64,000 nucleotides of DNA from Neptunomonas japonica JAMM 1380 (GTDB taxonomy: Bacteria; Pseudomonadota; Gammaproteobacteria; Pseudomonadales; Balneatricaceae). Below, piece by piece: positions 27,898 through 39,414 of this stretch (positions within the stretch are counted from its first letter, which is position 1; the number at the start of each line of letters is the position of its first letter). Location: NCBI RefSeq assembly GCF_016592555.1, contig NZ_AP014546.1:372001-436000 (forward strand), in the 5' to 3' direction. The notes under the pieces were generated by a model that was not told the DNA's origin, did not search any database, and saw only the letters and a program-made list of their open reading frames with translations. A program made the translations under genes and the position numbers.

Positions 27898-29625
27898 ATG
27901 AGTCAAAATTTCTACTTCGAGCCTCCTAGTCGAATTCAGCTAGTGGATAAAATGGCTCATTTGCTTCGCTATTCTGATTTTTTGATTGTTATTGCTGGCC
28001 CCAAAGGGAGCGGGAAAAGCTCTGTGTCAAAGCGCTTAGCTTTGGTGACGAAGACGAGTGATATAAGTCAGATTCTTGTCACGCTTGAAGGTGAGACGGG
28101 AGCCATGTCACTTGCCCTGCAGTGTGCAAAATTGGTTTCTGATGATTATGCCGAAGGCATGGACCCTTTGACTATTCTGCATGAAAAAAGCAGGTCGCTG
28201 CATGATGTTGGGCAACATCTGCTGATTCTTATTGATAATGCAGAATGGCTTAATGATGAAGCTATTGAGTTGCTGGCAGGTCTACTAGTATCGGGGGTTG
28301 GTAAACCTAAAGTTGTACTTTCTGGTGAAGAGTCATTGGTGAATCGTTTACATTCATTGAGTCTTTATGAGTTACTAGAAGGTCGTTTGCACCTTGAGAC
28401 TTTACAGCCGTTTAGTGAAGATGAAGCAAAAGAGTTCCTTGCATTACGATTTTCTTCGCAGCAAACATTGAGTAAGCGTGAACTGAAAAGTATTTACGAA
28501 AGTTCTAATGGGTACCCTGGGAGGATTACTTCTGCGGCCTCGGATATATATCGCTCAGGCAAAATCACGAGTAAGTCTAGTAGGTTCTTCCCTTTGCCTA
28601 TGCCGCATATGGTCGGTATAGGTATTGTGCTTTTAGGGGTATTGTTGGTATCTGCTTGGCAGGCTTCACAGGATACTAACCTAGCTGTTGAGCCGCAGAT
28701 TGTTGCGGGACGTGTCTCAGTACCGCTCAATGTTTCTGTCAAGGATCCTTCGGTAGCTGATGACTCTATTACTCAGATGCAAAGTGAGTTGTCTAAGCTG
28801 TTAGCTGAACAAGAAAAGTTATTAAAACAAGAAACGGCTTTGCTAAAGACTCCTCCCATAATAAAGGAGAATACGCTAAAGACGCCTGCAGTAGCTGAGC
28901 CTAAGTCTATACCAGTAACTACGATTATAGAGAAAGCGAAAGAACAGATAGGTGAGTCTAGTCTTGTTGAGAAAGAAGTTAAGCCGAGTAAAAAATTAAT
29001 TGAGACACGCGTTTCTCCCGTTGTGGTTAAGGCATTAGCTCCAGCTGTAGTTGCCTCTAAGCCCGTTAACGCGCCAGTTGCTGCTAAGCCTGTAGTAATC
29101 GCTAAACAGAGTGTTGTGTCCAAGCCTGCTGTCGTTGTAGCGCCTAATGTCGTCGTGCCTAAGCCTGATATCGTCCCTGTTAAGGTTGTGCCTCAGCCTA
29201 CAGTGATTGTCTCTGAAAAAGGTACGGCTGCACCTAGAAGCGTAACACCTAAAAGTGTTGCATCTGAGGTTGTGTATTCAGGCAAAGGAAATAAAAGTTC
29301 AACTGTCCCAAAAGCAAGTACAGCTAAATGGCTTAAAGAAGAGCAATTGTTATCCTGGCCTTCTTCAGGTTATACCTTGCAGGTATTAGGCGCGCGCTCT
29401 CAATCTAGCGTTGTGCAGTTTATGGAGTCTTTAGATAGTCGAGACCGATTATATTACTTCACAACGGTGTTCAAAAAAGCGCCTTGGCACGTGGTTGTGT
29501 ATGGACAATATGCCAATCGAGCTGCTGCAAATCGGGCGGTCAGCTCATTACCACAAGAGCTTAAAAAGCTTAAGCCTTGGGCTCGAAGCATTAAAGGGGT
29601 GCAGCAAGATATCAAGAAAAAATAA
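27898..29625 (+). CDS. damX: DamX-like AAA/SPOR cell division protein
   Basis: The 575-residue protein has a cytoplasmic ExeA-type ATPase domain with Walker A GPKGSGKS at 34-41 and Walker B HLLILIDNAEWL, one membrane helix (about 235-255), a long periplasmic linker rich in Val, Pro, Ala and Lys (about 340-470), and a C-terminal SPOR domain (about 488-560, TLQVLGARS). E. coli DamX has a similar order but no intact ATPase; here the P-loop is complete. It probably localises to the septum through SPOR binding to denuded glycan. It lies 24 bases after aroB. Confidence 0.85.
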   Translation: MSQNFYFEPPSRIQLVDKMAHLLRYSDFLIVIAGPKGSGKSSVSKRLALVTKTSDISQILVTLEGETGAMSLALQCAKLVSDDYAEGMDPLTILHEKSRSLHDVGQHLLILIDNAEWLNDEAIELLAGLLVSGVGKPKVVLSGEESLVNRLHSLSLYELLEGRLHLETLQPFSEDEAKEFLALRFSSQQTLSKRELKSIYESSNGYPGRITSAASDIYRSGKITSKSSRFFPLPMPHMVGIGIVLLGVLLVSAWQASQDTNLAVEPQIVAGRVSVPLNVSVKDPSVADDSITQMQSELSKLLAEQEKLLKQETALLKTPPIIKENTLKTPAVAEPKSIPVTTIIEKAKEQIGESSLVEKEVKPSKKLIETRVSPVVVKALAPAVVASKPVNAPVAAKPVVIAKQSVVSKPAVVVAPNVVVPKPDIVPVKVVPQPTVIVSEKGTAAPRSVTPKSVASEVVYSGKGNKSSTVPKASTAKWLKEEQLLSWPSSGYTLQVLGARSQSSVVQFMESLDSRDRLYYFTTVFKKAPWHVVVYGQYANRAAANRAVSSLPQELKKLKPWARSIKGVQQDIKKK

Positions 29626-29658
29626 TTTTTTCTTTAGTTTTTTCAGTAAATTGTTTTT

Positions 29659-29685
29659 AAAAAACGGCTTTTTGCCGTTTTTTTT
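29659..29685 (+). terminator. Rho-independent terminator after damX
   Basis: AAAACGGC, loop TTTTT, GCCGTTTT followed by further T. It closes the pilM-to-damX gene string. Confidence 0.88.
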
Positions 29686-29716
29686 ATGCTTAATCGAATG
29701 AATATCTGCTTAAAAT

Positions 29717-29745
29717 TTGTCCCCGAAGGGCTCAATGTGTAAAAT
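29717..29745 (+). promoter_or_regulatory. Sigma-70 promoter for gltBD
   Basis: TTGTCC (29717-29722), 17 bases, TAAAAT (29740-29745), about 95 bases before the gltB ATG. I cannot identify an Lrp or other regulator site with confidence in the leader. Confidence 0.55.
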
Positions 29746-29839
29746 ATCCTCCCTTTTTGCCTGCCAAATAAAAGTCCAGTCGAAAAGGTATTTAGTTAAA
29801 CCTTTGTTTTTTTAAGAACTTTTTAAGTGAGTATGACTT

Positions 29840-32800
29840 ATGAGCACAGGTCTATATCGCCCCGGTGAATTTAAGGATAACTGTGGTTTTGGTCTGATGG
29901 CGCACCTGGAAGGTACGGCCAGTCATGATCTTTTGCTAAAAGCGATCGGCGCACTTGCCTGTATGACCCATCGAGGTGGTATTGCCGCCGATGGTAAAAC
30001 AGGCGATGGTTGCGGATTACTAATGCAGAAGCCCGATGGTTTTCTGCGTGAAGTAGTAAAAAGTGATCTCAGTGTTGAGCTAGCAGAGCAATATGCTGTA
30101 GGTATGATCTTTTTATCACAAGAGCCCGCGTTGGCTGATGCATCGCGCACCACGTTAAACCAGGAGCTAGAAGCTCAAGGGCTTGTTGTGAAAGGCTGGC
30201 GCGTCGTGCCAACAGACGAGAGCTGTCTTGGACCTATAGCTAAAGACACCTTGCCAAAAATTGAGCAAGTGTTTGTCGAAGCGGCTGGTAAGTCAGAGCG
30301 TGATTTTGGTGTCAGCTTGTTTGTTGCTCGCCGTAAGGCAGAAATTGCTTTAAGTACGGACAATGATTTTTATATTTGTAGTCTCTCCGATAAGGTTCTT
30401 TCATATAAAGGGCTAACATTACCGGTCGACTTGCCAGTATTTTATAAAGACTTGGCAGATGAGCGTCTTGAAACAGCGGTGTGTACTTATCATCAGCGCT
30501 TTTCTACGAATACGGCACCACGCTGGCCTTTAGCTCAGCCGTTCCGTTTTCTGGCTCATAACGGTGAAATCAATACGATCGAAGGTAACCGCAATTGGTC
30601 GCGAGCACGTTCGCGAAAATTTGCTACGGACCTGCTGCCTAACCTTGAAGACCTACAGCCTATTGTAAACACTAGCGGTTCTGACTCCTCTAGCATGGAT
30701 AACATGCTGGAATTTCTAATGGTTGGTGGAATCGATATTTACCGTGCGGTTCGTATGATCATTCCACCTGCGTGGCAGAACGTGGATACCATGGATACGG
30801 AGTTGCGTGCTTTCTATGAATACAACTCGATGCACATGGAACCATGGGATGGCCCTGCAGGCATGGTAATGACCGATGGTCGATTTGCCGTGTGTATGCT
30901 TGACCGTAATGGTTTACGTCCATCTCGTTGGGTGATGACGAAACAAGGATATATTTGTACGGCGTCCGAAATTGGTGTTTTTGATTACCAACCTGAGGAT
31001 ATTGTGGCGCAGGGGCAGGTAGGCCCAGGTCAGATTTTTGCCATCGACACAGCCAGTGGTGAAGTATTACATACAGCGGATGTTGATAACCGTCTGAAAA
31101 AAGCTCAGCCTTACAAAAAATGGCTCAGAGAAAATGCTCTGCGTCTTGAGCAGACGATGAACCTGAGTGAAGAGTCGCGTTCTTTCCGTGAGATGCCTCC
31201 AGAAGAAGTTAAAAGGTACATGAAAATGTTCCAAGTAACTTTCGAAGAGCGAGATCACGTTATTCGTCCACTGGGTGAGTCTGGTATGGAAGCAGTCGGC
31301 TCCATGGGTGACGATAAACCAATGGCCGTTTTGTCTAGTCGTGTACGTTCTCCATATGACTATTTTCGTCAGCAGTTTGCCCAAGTTACCAACCCTCCTA
31401 TCGATCCTTTGCGTGAAGCGATCGTTATGTCGTTGGAAACCTGTATCGGTGCTGAGCAGAATATTTTTGAAGAAACAGCAGAGCACGCCCGACGCGTTAT
31501 TTTGACAACTCCTGTATTGTCAGCGTCTAAGTTCCGTCGTCTACGCGATAACGAAGTTTCTGGCTTTGATGTTATAACGATTGATTTGAATTACGATCCT
31601 TCAAAAACCAATCTCAAAGATGCTATAGCAACCGTGACAGATCAGGCTGAAAAGTCTGTTCGTGATGGCAAGGTGATCATCATTCTATCGGATGCCAAGA
31701 TAGAAGAAGGTAAATTACCTATCCATGCGGCGATGGCTACAGGTGCTGTGCATCACCGCTTAGTAGATACAGGTCTGCGTTGTGATGCCAATATCGTCGT
31801 TGAAACGGGAACAGTCAGAGACCCACATCACTTCTCGGTTCTGTTTGGTTTTGGTGCTACAGCCGTTTACCCATTCCTTGTTTATCGTGTGCTAAATGAC
31901 TTGTGTGCATCTGGCGAAATGCTATTAGACCCACTGGATAGCCATGAAAATTACCGTAAAGGTATTAATAAAGGCTTGATGAAGATCCTCTCGAAGATGG
32001 GTATTTCTACTATCGCTTCGTATCGAGGAGCTCAGCTGTTTGAAGCCATCGGTTTAAGTTCAGAAGTCGTCAATCAGTGCTTTAAGGGTGTGAGCAGTCG
32101 TATTGAAGGCGCACGTTTTGAAGATTTCGAATACGAGCAGTCATTACTGGCCAAGCAAGCTTGGACTGCGCGTAAGCCTATTCAGCAAGGTGGTTTATTA
32201 AAATATATGCACGATGGTGAATATCATGCGTATAACCCAGATGTTGTTCGTACTATCCATGAAGCGGTTGAAAGTGGTGATCCGGCTAAATATCAAGTCT
32301 ATGCTGATCTAGTGAATAATCGTGGTGTTGCCACACTGCGTGATATGTTGGCTTTGAAAAAAGATGTGAAGTCTATTTCACTAGACCAAGTTGAGCCAGT
32401 CGAAGAAATTCTTAAGCGCTTCGACTCAGCAGCTATGTCTCTGGGAGCTTTGTCACCAGAAGCGCATGAAGCATTAGCGGTTGCGATGAACGAGTTGGGC
32501 GGCCGTTCTAACTCAGGTGAGGGGGGGGAAGACCCTGCTCGTCACGGCACAATGAAGCGCTCAAAAATCAAACAGATTGCATCAGGTCGTTTTGGGGTTA
32601 CTCCTGAGTACTTGATGAGTGCAGACGTTTTACAGATCAAGGTTGCTCAGGGAGCTAAACCTGGTGAAGGTGGTCAGCTTCCTGGCGGTAAGGTCAATGA
32701 ACTGATTGCCCGCTTACGCTTTTCTGTCCCAGGTGTAACGTTGATTTCGCCACCGCCGCATCATGATATTTACTCAATTGAAGATTTGGCACAGCTGATT

Positions 32801-34297
32801 TTCGATTTGAAGCAAATTAATCCAGAAGCATTGGTCTCAGTTAAACTGGTTTCACGCCCAGGTGTCGGTACTATCGCCTGTGGTGTAGCTAAAGCGTACG
32901 CTGATCTAATTACTATCTCAGGATATGACGGTGGAACGGCAGCATCACCTATTACCTCGATTCACCATGCGGGTTCACCATGGGAGCTAGGTCTTTCTGA
33001 CGCGCATCAGTCTCTACGTGGTAATCATCTTCGTGGCAAAATTCGTTTGCAAACAGACGGCGGTTTAAAAACTGGTTTGGATGTAATCAAGGCGGCGATG
33101 TTAGGTGCTGAGAGCTTTGGTTTTGGCACGATGCCAATGGTGGCTCTAGGTTGTAAATACCTACGCATTTGTCATTTAAATAACTGTGCAACCGGTGTTG
33201 CTACTCAGAATGAAAGACTGCGTGACGATTTCTTCCGTGGAACGGTTGAAATGGTGAAGAACTTCTTCAGGTTTGTCGCAGAGGAAACACGTCAATGGAT
33301 GGCTCAAATGGGTATTCGTACCATGGATGAGCTGGTCGGGCGTGTTGACTTACTGGAATTGATCGACGGTTATACACCGAAGCAACAGAATCTGGATTTA
33401 AGCCCGATTATAAGTGATGGTGGCGTGCCTGCTGAATATCCACAAATTTGTCAGCAAACGCGTAATGAACCGTACGATAGTGGTGCTCTCAATACTCAGA
33501 TGCTTGATCTGTCATTACAGAGTATTGAACAAAAAACCGGTGGCGCATGGCAGTTGGACATTACTAACTGCGATCGCTCTGTTGGTGCGCGTACTTCAGG
33601 TGCTATTGCTAAGCAGCATGGTAATTTGGGTATGTGTGGTCAGCAGCTAACGTTTAGCTTTAAAGGCCACGCAGGTCAGTCATTCGGTGTGTGGAACGCC
33701 GGCGGACAGGATCTGATTTTAGAAGGTGATGCCAACGATTACGTCGGTAAAGGCATGGCGGGCGGCAAGATAGTAATTAAACCGTTTGCTGCTTCTACTT
33801 TTAAATCAAATGAAACCGCTATTATGGGCAATACCTGCCTTTACGGAGCAACTGGCGGTAAGTTATTCGCTGCGGGCCGTGCAGGTGAGCGTTTTGCCGT
33901 ACGTAATTCGGGTTGTCATGCGGTTGTTGAAGGTGCGGGCGATCATTGCTGTGAGTATATGACTGGTGGTTTGGTTACGGTACTAGGATCGACTGGTTAT
34001 AACTTCGGTGCAGGTATGACCGGTGGTTTTGCCTATGTGCTGGATATGAGCAACACCTTTGTGGATAAGTACAACCATGAACTGGTTGAAATTCACCGAG
34101 TTCATACTGAGCATATGGAAATCCATAAAAACCATCTGCGTTCAGTGATTATTGAGTTTGCTAGAGAGACAGGTAGCGCTTGGGGCCAAGAAATTGTTGA
34201 GAATTTTGATGATTATATTGGTCGCTTCTGGTTAGTTAAGCCTAAAGCCGCTGGCATTACTGATTTACTGAATAGTGTTCGTAGACGCCCTGAATAA
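29840..34297 (+). CDS. gltB: Glutamate synthase large (alpha) subunit
   Basis: The 1485-residue protein makes glutamate from glutamine and 2-oxoglutarate. A 14-residue propeptide precedes Cys15 (DNCGFGL), the N-terminal nucleophile of the class II amidotransferase domain (about 15-400). A central domain (about 470-760), the FMN/2-oxoglutarate synthase barrel (about 840-1200) and the GXGXG beta-helix (about 1240-1440) follow. The 3Fe-4S cysteines lie in [16 protein letters not shown]. It is followed by gltD after 63 bases. Confidence 0.97.
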   Translation: MSTGLYRPGEFKDNCGFGLMAHLEGTASHDLLLKAIGALACMTHRGGIAADGKTGDGCGLLMQKPDGFLREVVKSDLSVELAEQYAVGMIFLSQEPALADASRTTLNQELEAQGLVVKGWRVVPTDESCLGPIAKDTLPKIEQVFVEAAGKSERDFGVSLFVARRKAEIALSTDNDFYICSLSDKVLSYKGLTLPVDLPVFYKDLADERLETAVCTYHQRFSTNTAPRWPLAQPFRFLAHNGEINTIEGNRNWSRARSRKFATDLLPNLEDLQPIVNTSGSDSSSMDNMLEFLMVGGIDIYRAVRMIIPPAWQNVDTMDTELRAFYEYNSMHMEPWDGPAGMVMTDGRFAVCMLDRNGLRPSRWVMTKQGYICTASEIGVFDYQPEDIVAQGQVGPGQIFAIDTASGEVLHTADVDNRLKKAQPYKKWLRENALRLEQTMNLSEESRSFREMPPEEVKRYMKMFQVTFEERDHVIRPLGESGMEAVGSMGDDKPMAVLSSRVRSPYDYFRQQFAQVTNPPIDPLREAIVMSLETCIGAEQNIFEETAEHARRVILTTPVLSASKFRRLRDNEVSGFDVITIDLNYDPSKTNLKDAIATVTDQAEKSVRDGKVIIILSDAKIEEGKLPIHAAMATGAVHHRLVDTGLRCDANIVVETGTVRDPHHFSVLFGFGATAVYPFLVYRVLNDLCASGEMLLDPLDSHENYRKGINKGLMKILSKMGISTIASYRGAQLFEAIGLSSEVVNQCFKGVSSRIEGARFEDFEYEQSLLAKQAWTARKPIQQGGLLKYMHDGEYHAYNPDVVRTIHEAVESGDPAKYQVYADLVNNRGVATLRDMLALKKDVKSISLDQVEPVEEILKRFDSAAMSLGALSPEAHEALAVAMNELGGRSNSGEGGEDPARHGTMKRSKIKQIASGRFGVTPEYLMSADVLQIKVAQGAKPGEGGQLPGGKVNELIARLRFSVPGVTLISPPPHHDIYSIEDLAQLIFDLKQINPEALVSVKLVSRPGVGTIACGVAKAYADLITISGYDGGTAASPITSIHHAGSPWELGLSDAHQSLRGNHLRGKIRLQTDGGLKTGLDVIKAAMLGAESFGFGTMPMVALGCKYLRICHLNNCATGVATQNERLRDDFFRGTVEMVKNFFRFVAEETRQWMAQMGIRTMDELVGRVDLLELIDGYTPKQQNLDLSPIISDGGVPAEYPQICQQTRNEPYDSGALNTQMLDLSLQSIEQKTGGAWQLDITNCDRSVGARTSGAIAKQHGNLGMCGQQLTFSFKGHAGQSFGVWNAGGQDLILEGDANDYVGKGMAGGKIVIKPFAASTFKSNETAIMGNTCLYGATGGKLFAAGRAGERFAVRNSGCHAVVEGAGDHCCEYMTGGLVTVLGSTGYNFGAGMTGGFAYVLDMSNTFVDKYNHELVEIHRVHTEHMEIHKNHLRSVIIEFARETGSAWGQEIVENFDDYIGRFWLVKPKAAGITDLLNSVRRRPE

Positions 34298-34351
34298 CAG
34301 GTTTCGTAGCGATAAAGTTTAACCTGCGCCTGTTAACAGGCGCCATAATGA

Positions 34352-35791
<1,440 letters not shown>

Positions 35792-35843
35792 TGTTGGATT
35801 TTAAATTGTTGCGTAGTCGCTTCTTATGACTGCAGCGATATTT

Positions 35844-35875
35844 AAAAAAAGGCCGCTAATCTAGCGGCCTTTTTT
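35844..35875. terminator. Bidirectional terminator between gltD and the rarD-like gene
   Basis: An exact eight-base stem (GGCCGCTA, loop ATC, TAGCGGCC) is flanked by A7 on the left and a T run on the right. It serves gltD (plus) and the converging transporter gene (minus). Confidence 0.9.
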
Positions 35876-35919
35876 ATGTCTGTATTTTCTCCCTGCCTTA
35901 CATCAGAACGTCACTCTTT

Positions 35920-36834
35920 TTATTTATCTAACCCTATACTGTCGGCGAATCTTGCTAGCTTCGAACGGCGCATGGCATCGATTGAGAAGACGGTAAAGCC
36001 TATCCATACCAGTGCAAAGGTTACTAGACGCCCTGTGTTGATTGCTTCCGCGAATACGAATACTGCTAAAAGAAAATAAAGGGTGGGTTCTATGTACTGC
36101 AAGACTGCAACCGTAGAGATGTTTTTTGTGCGGGCTACACCAAAGGCAAATAAACCCAGAGGAAGGATCGTTATTGGTGCGGTTAGCATTAACAAAAGGC
36201 GATCATTGTCTTCACCAGTTTCCCAGTGAGTAAGCCCCGACATACCAATTAGATAAAACAGTGCAAAAGGTACCATGAGTAATGTTTCTGCTGCGAGTCC
36301 GTTGAGAGTATCAATCCGCACCTGTTTCTTAATGACACCATAACAACCAAATGCAAGCGCAATACCGATAGTCAGCCAGGGGAAACTATCCAAGCTTATA
36401 CATGCGTAAAGAAAGCCTGATGAGCAGAACAGCAGAGCTATTAATTGTAAGGGAGTCAATCGTTCACGGAGATAGAGCACACCAATCAGAATGCTGATCA
36501 GAGGGGTGAGAAAATATGCCAGACTTACCATGAGTACCTGGCCGTTGGTTACTCCCCAAGTGTTGAGGTACCAGCTAGTAGAGATACAAGCCGTAGAGAT
36601 AAACAGTGAGGCAAATGTTTTGGGTTCCATTAGCAGTCTGAAAACGCGTATGGGAGTGACTGTAACCCAGAGCAATATGGTCATTAGGGGCACCGAGCAG
36701 AGAACGCGCAGAGCAAAAATTTCCATGGCTTCTACATCGCGAAGATGCTGATAGAAGAGCGGTGTTAGCCCCCAAATTATATAGGCCGCAGTGGTCCAAA
36801 GTAAGCCGCCTTGTAGTAAGTTAGATAGTTGCAT
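35920..36834 (-). CDS. rarD: RarD-like EamA-family transporter
   Basis: The 304-residue inner-membrane protein has about ten helices in two EamA repeats. The block SWYLNTWGVTNGQVLMVSLAY and the following FLTPLISILIG are typical of the RarD subgroup, named for chloramphenicol sensitivity in E. coli. The true substrate is unknown; metabolite export is likely. It stands alone with its own terminator at the left edge of the accessory region. Confidence 0.82.
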   Translation of the reverse strand: MQLSNLLQGGLLWTTAAYIIWGLTPLFYQHLRDVEAMEIFALRVLCSVPLMTILLWVTVTPIRVFRLLMEPKTFASLFISTACISTSWYLNTWGVTNGQVLMVSLAYFLTPLISILIGVLYLRERLTPLQLIALLFCSSGFLYACISLDSFPWLTIGIALAFGCYGVIKKQVRIDTLNGLAAETLLMVPFALFYLIGMSGLTHWETGEDNDRLLLMLTAPITILPLGLFAFGVARTKNISTVAVLQYIEPTLYFLLAVFVFAEAINTGRLVTFALVWIGFTVFSIDAMRRSKLARFADSIGLDK

Positions 36835-36993
36835 ATGTCGATTTTAGCTATAAATTATCATGATGACGGAAAAGGAGAAGTATACACAAGCCTGGTGTAA
36901 TACATGGAATGAGCAAAGGTATTGGGGATGTCGAGACCCTACTGAAACTCCATAGTTACTGAAGTTGTTTATAAAACGATAGACGAAGTATGG

Positions 36994-37027
36994 AATGACG
37001 GCTGTGGTACAGGTTCAAGCCGTCATT
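36994..37027 (-). terminator. Possible terminator of the ridA-dadA-racemase operon
   Basis: AATGACGGCT (36994-37003) and AGCCGTCATT (37018-37027) form a ten-base stem with a 14-base loop, 33 bases after the racemase stop. There is no strong U run on the minus-strand RNA, so termination may be partial. The rest of the 225-base gap holds nothing I recognise. Confidence 0.45.
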
Positions 37028-37059
37028 TGTCACGCTCTTAGCACTGTTTGAAACTCAAA

Positions 37060-37776
37060 TTAAGCTATTTGACGATCCACTGTCGCTGCCACCATGCGTG
37101 TTAGGCTGCTCAAATCAAAGATGGGTAGGGCAAACTTTTTCTGTAACTTTGGAGCAAAATGCGAAAGGTCAGTGCACTCTAGAACGATTGCCCCTACTTC
37201 TGGATTTTCGTCCAACATGTTCTGAACCACAGAGTTTAATTCCTCCTCAAAAAGATCCATATCTAGGTCATCGGTATCGCCACGAAGAATGACTTCTGCA
37301 AACTGTTTCTGGTGCTGCATACCTGCAACGACAATAGGCTCGGCAACAATACCGACACCTTTTAGGTGATCTTCGGTCAGTGCATCACTGTTGGCAACGA
37401 CTACCCCTACTTTTTGATCCCGCTTTAATAAGCGAGACACTAATGGCACTTGAATGAGGCTAGACATAAATACGGGTACATTAACCGCATCGGCGATCTC
37501 TTTCTGATGTAGGGCTAGAAAGCCGCAGCTGCCGGTGATTGCTTTTACGCCTTCACGTTCTAGTTCCTGAGCGGCTTCTATAAATGGCTTTAACAGTTCA
37601 GGATCACGTTCGCGGATAAGGCGATCAATAGTGGCACCTTTGACTGTCTTGTAAAGAATGGGAAAGTCAAAGCTGGCGGGGTGTTTAATATGTCCAGCTG
37701 GTTTTGGGAAGTAAGACTCTAGGGAAATAACGCCTATGGTGAGCCCACAAAGATTGATACCACCTTTGATGATCAT
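37060..37776 (-). CDS. Aspartate/glutamate racemase superfamily protein
   Basis: This 238-residue protein has the two cysteines used as acid/base pair in cofactor-independent racemases: TGSCGFLA and LECTDLS. The opening GLTIGVISLESYF differs from glutamate racemase MurI, and it lacks MurI-specific blocks, so it is not a cell-wall enzyme. Related proteins racemise aspartate, hydantoins or other amino acids, or isomerise maleate. It is third in a minus-strand operon after ridA and dadA, 12 bases after dadA, suggesting that it presents the right enantiomer to the dehydrogenase. The substrate is unknown. Confidence 0.8.
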   Translation of the reverse strand: MIIKGGINLCGLTIGVISLESYFPKPAGHIKHPASFDFPILYKTVKGATIDRLIRERDPELLKPFIEAAQELEREGVKAITGSCGFLALHQKEIADAVNVPVFMSSLIQVPLVSRLLKRDQKVGVVVANSDALTEDHLKGVGIVAEPIVVAGMQHQKQFAEVILRGDTDDLDMDLFEEELNSVVQNMLDENPEVGAIVLECTDLSHFAPKLQKKFALPIFDLSSLTRMVAATVDRQIA

Positions 37777-37788
37777 TTAAATATCCTG

Positions 37789-39030
37789 TCAGTTAAAGCG
37801 TGCGGCGGAGAATGGTTTAAGGTCCACTGCTGGTGCATGGCCCTGTATGCTTTGTGTAATCAGTTTTCCGGTGATTGCAGCGAATGTTAGCCCTAAGTGG
37901 CCATGACCAAACCCTACTTTTATCCGCGGGTGGTGCTCTAGTTCCCCGATAACCGGTAGAGAGTCTGGTGTTGATGGGCGACTACCAACCCAGGTCGATA
38001 TAATTGAAGGGTCACTGCCCAACATCACTTTGGCATGCTTCAGCATTTCATCGGCACGCTGTGGGTTTAGTGGTGCATCAGCGAACGCAAATTCTGCTGT
38101 TCCTGCCAAGCGTATACCGCCTTCCATTGGCGTAAGGAAGACCGCTTTATCTAACCAACCTACTGGGCGACTAAGAGACTTTTCGCCAATATCGAGTGTT
38201 AGATGATAACCACGTTCGCTGACGAGTGGGAGTTTCACTCCAAGTTTTTTAAGAATCGCTTTTGACGAGAAACCTGCACAGATCACAACTTGATCATATT
38301 TTACGTTTCTATCATTTAGCTTCACGGTTACTTCGTTACTGTTAGGTAATACTGCTTGTACTTCATCATGCAAGATCGTTCCACCATTGTTACTGAAGTG
38401 GTGGGCGTAACGCCTACTTAATTCAACAGGGCTTATAGTGAAGCGAGTATCGGGATAAAAAACGCCGCCTGCATGAAAATTGGCTAAATTCGGTTCCAGC
38501 TCGTGAACCTGATGAGCATTAAGAAATTCGAGATTTACACCTTGCTCTCTGCGCTCTTGTAGATCGCCACTTTGTGCGGTTGAAAAACCTTCTTCTGTTG
38601 CAAAAAGCCCTAAACAACCCTCGGATTTAATCAGATCCTGAGCATTGGTGAGGTTCAATAGTTCTTGATTGGTGAGCTGTGTATGTTCTTGCAAGGATGT
38701 TAGTGCTTCCTTACCTTGTATGTACTTTGTGGGGAAGCAGGCTTTGAAAAATTCCCACCCGTAAGGCATCAATGAAGGTAAATAGCTTCCCTGCATAGAC
38801 AGTGGACTGGTTTTATCTAGCAGCATTCCAGGCATTTTTTTCATCATGGCAAACTTGGCAAACGGCAAGCGGGCATAATCTGCGAATAAGCCAGCGTTAC
38901 CGAAAGAGGCCCCCATTCCGGGGGCTTCTTTATCGATCAATGTCACCTTATAACCTGCTTCTTGTAAGCTTAGAGCGGTTGATAGGCCGACGATGCCAGC
39001 CCCCAAGATTCCAATATGTATATTTTGCAT
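37789..39030 (-). CDS. D-amino-acid dehydrogenase (DadA-like flavoprotein)
   Basis: The 413-residue FAD-dependent oxidoreductase has the dinucleotide motif GILGAGIVGLSTA at the N-terminus, a following LIDKEAPGMGASFGNAG, and the C-terminal WVGSRPSTPDSLPVIG and GFGHGHLGLTF blocks characteristic of DadA. Such enzymes oxidise D-amino acids to imino acids and pass electrons to the quinone pool. No signal peptide is seen. It sits between ridA and the racemase gene. Which amino or imino acid it oxidises is not readable. Confidence 0.86.
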   Translation of the reverse strand: MQNIHIGILGAGIVGLSTALSLQEAGYKVTLIDKEAPGMGASFGNAGLFADYARLPFAKFAMMKKMPGMLLDKTSPLSMQGSYLPSLMPYGWEFFKACFPTKYIQGKEALTSLQEHTQLTNQELLNLTNAQDLIKSEGCLGLFATEEGFSTAQSGDLQERREQGVNLEFLNAHQVHELEPNLANFHAGGVFYPDTRFTISPVELSRRYAHHFSNNGGTILHDEVQAVLPNSNEVTVKLNDRNVKYDQVVICAGFSSKAILKKLGVKLPLVSERGYHLTLDIGEKSLSRPVGWLDKAVFLTPMEGGIRLAGTAEFAFADAPLNPQRADEMLKHAKVMLGSDPSIISTWVGSRPSTPDSLPVIGELEHHPRIKVGFGHGHLGLTFAAITGKLITQSIQGHAPAVDLKPFSAARFN

Positions 39031-39066
39031 ACTTACTTCGTGATGAAACCATCACGCCTCACGTTT

Positions 39067-39414
39067 TTAAACTTTGGCTGCAATTACCTGAATTTCTACT
39101 AATAGTTCTGGTCGTGCTAAACGTGATTCCACACAGGCCCTGACGGGTGTGTTGTTGCTATCTACCCATGCATCCCACACAACATTCATTTGGGCGAATT
39201 GGTTAATATCAGAAATCCAGATATTGGCGCTGATTAGATGGCTCTTATTGCTGCCCGCATCTTTGAGGAGTTCATCTATTTGTGCCAGAACTTGGTGGGT
39301 CTGCCCTGCCATATCCTCGGATGGTTTTTTTGCTACTTGGCCTGCAGTCCAAACTAGATCAGCAAAGCTCACTAGTTGGCTCATACGGTGATTTGAATGT
39401 TGTCGTTGGATCAT
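39067..39414 (-). CDS. RidA-family imine deaminase-like protein
   Basis: The 115-residue protein has the RidA (YjgF/UK114) fold signature: RMSQLVSFADLVWTAGQV near the start and a C-terminal ESRLARPELLVEIQVIA carrying the conserved arginine. It lacks the PYSQA block of canonical RidA and belongs to another Rid subgroup. Rid proteins hydrolyse reactive imines or enamines to keto acids. As first gene before dadA it fits clearance of the imine made by that enzyme. Confidence 0.84.
   Translation of the reverse strand: MIQRQHSNHRMSQLVSFADLVWTAGQVAKKPSEDMAGQTHQVLAQIDELLKDAGSNKSHLISANIWISDINQFAQMNVVWDAWVDSNNTPVRACVESRLARPELLVEIQVIAAKV

Noticed and set aside
37060..37776. Glutamate racemase MurI
   Set aside because: The cysteine context and the N-terminus differ from MurI, and the operon is catabolic.
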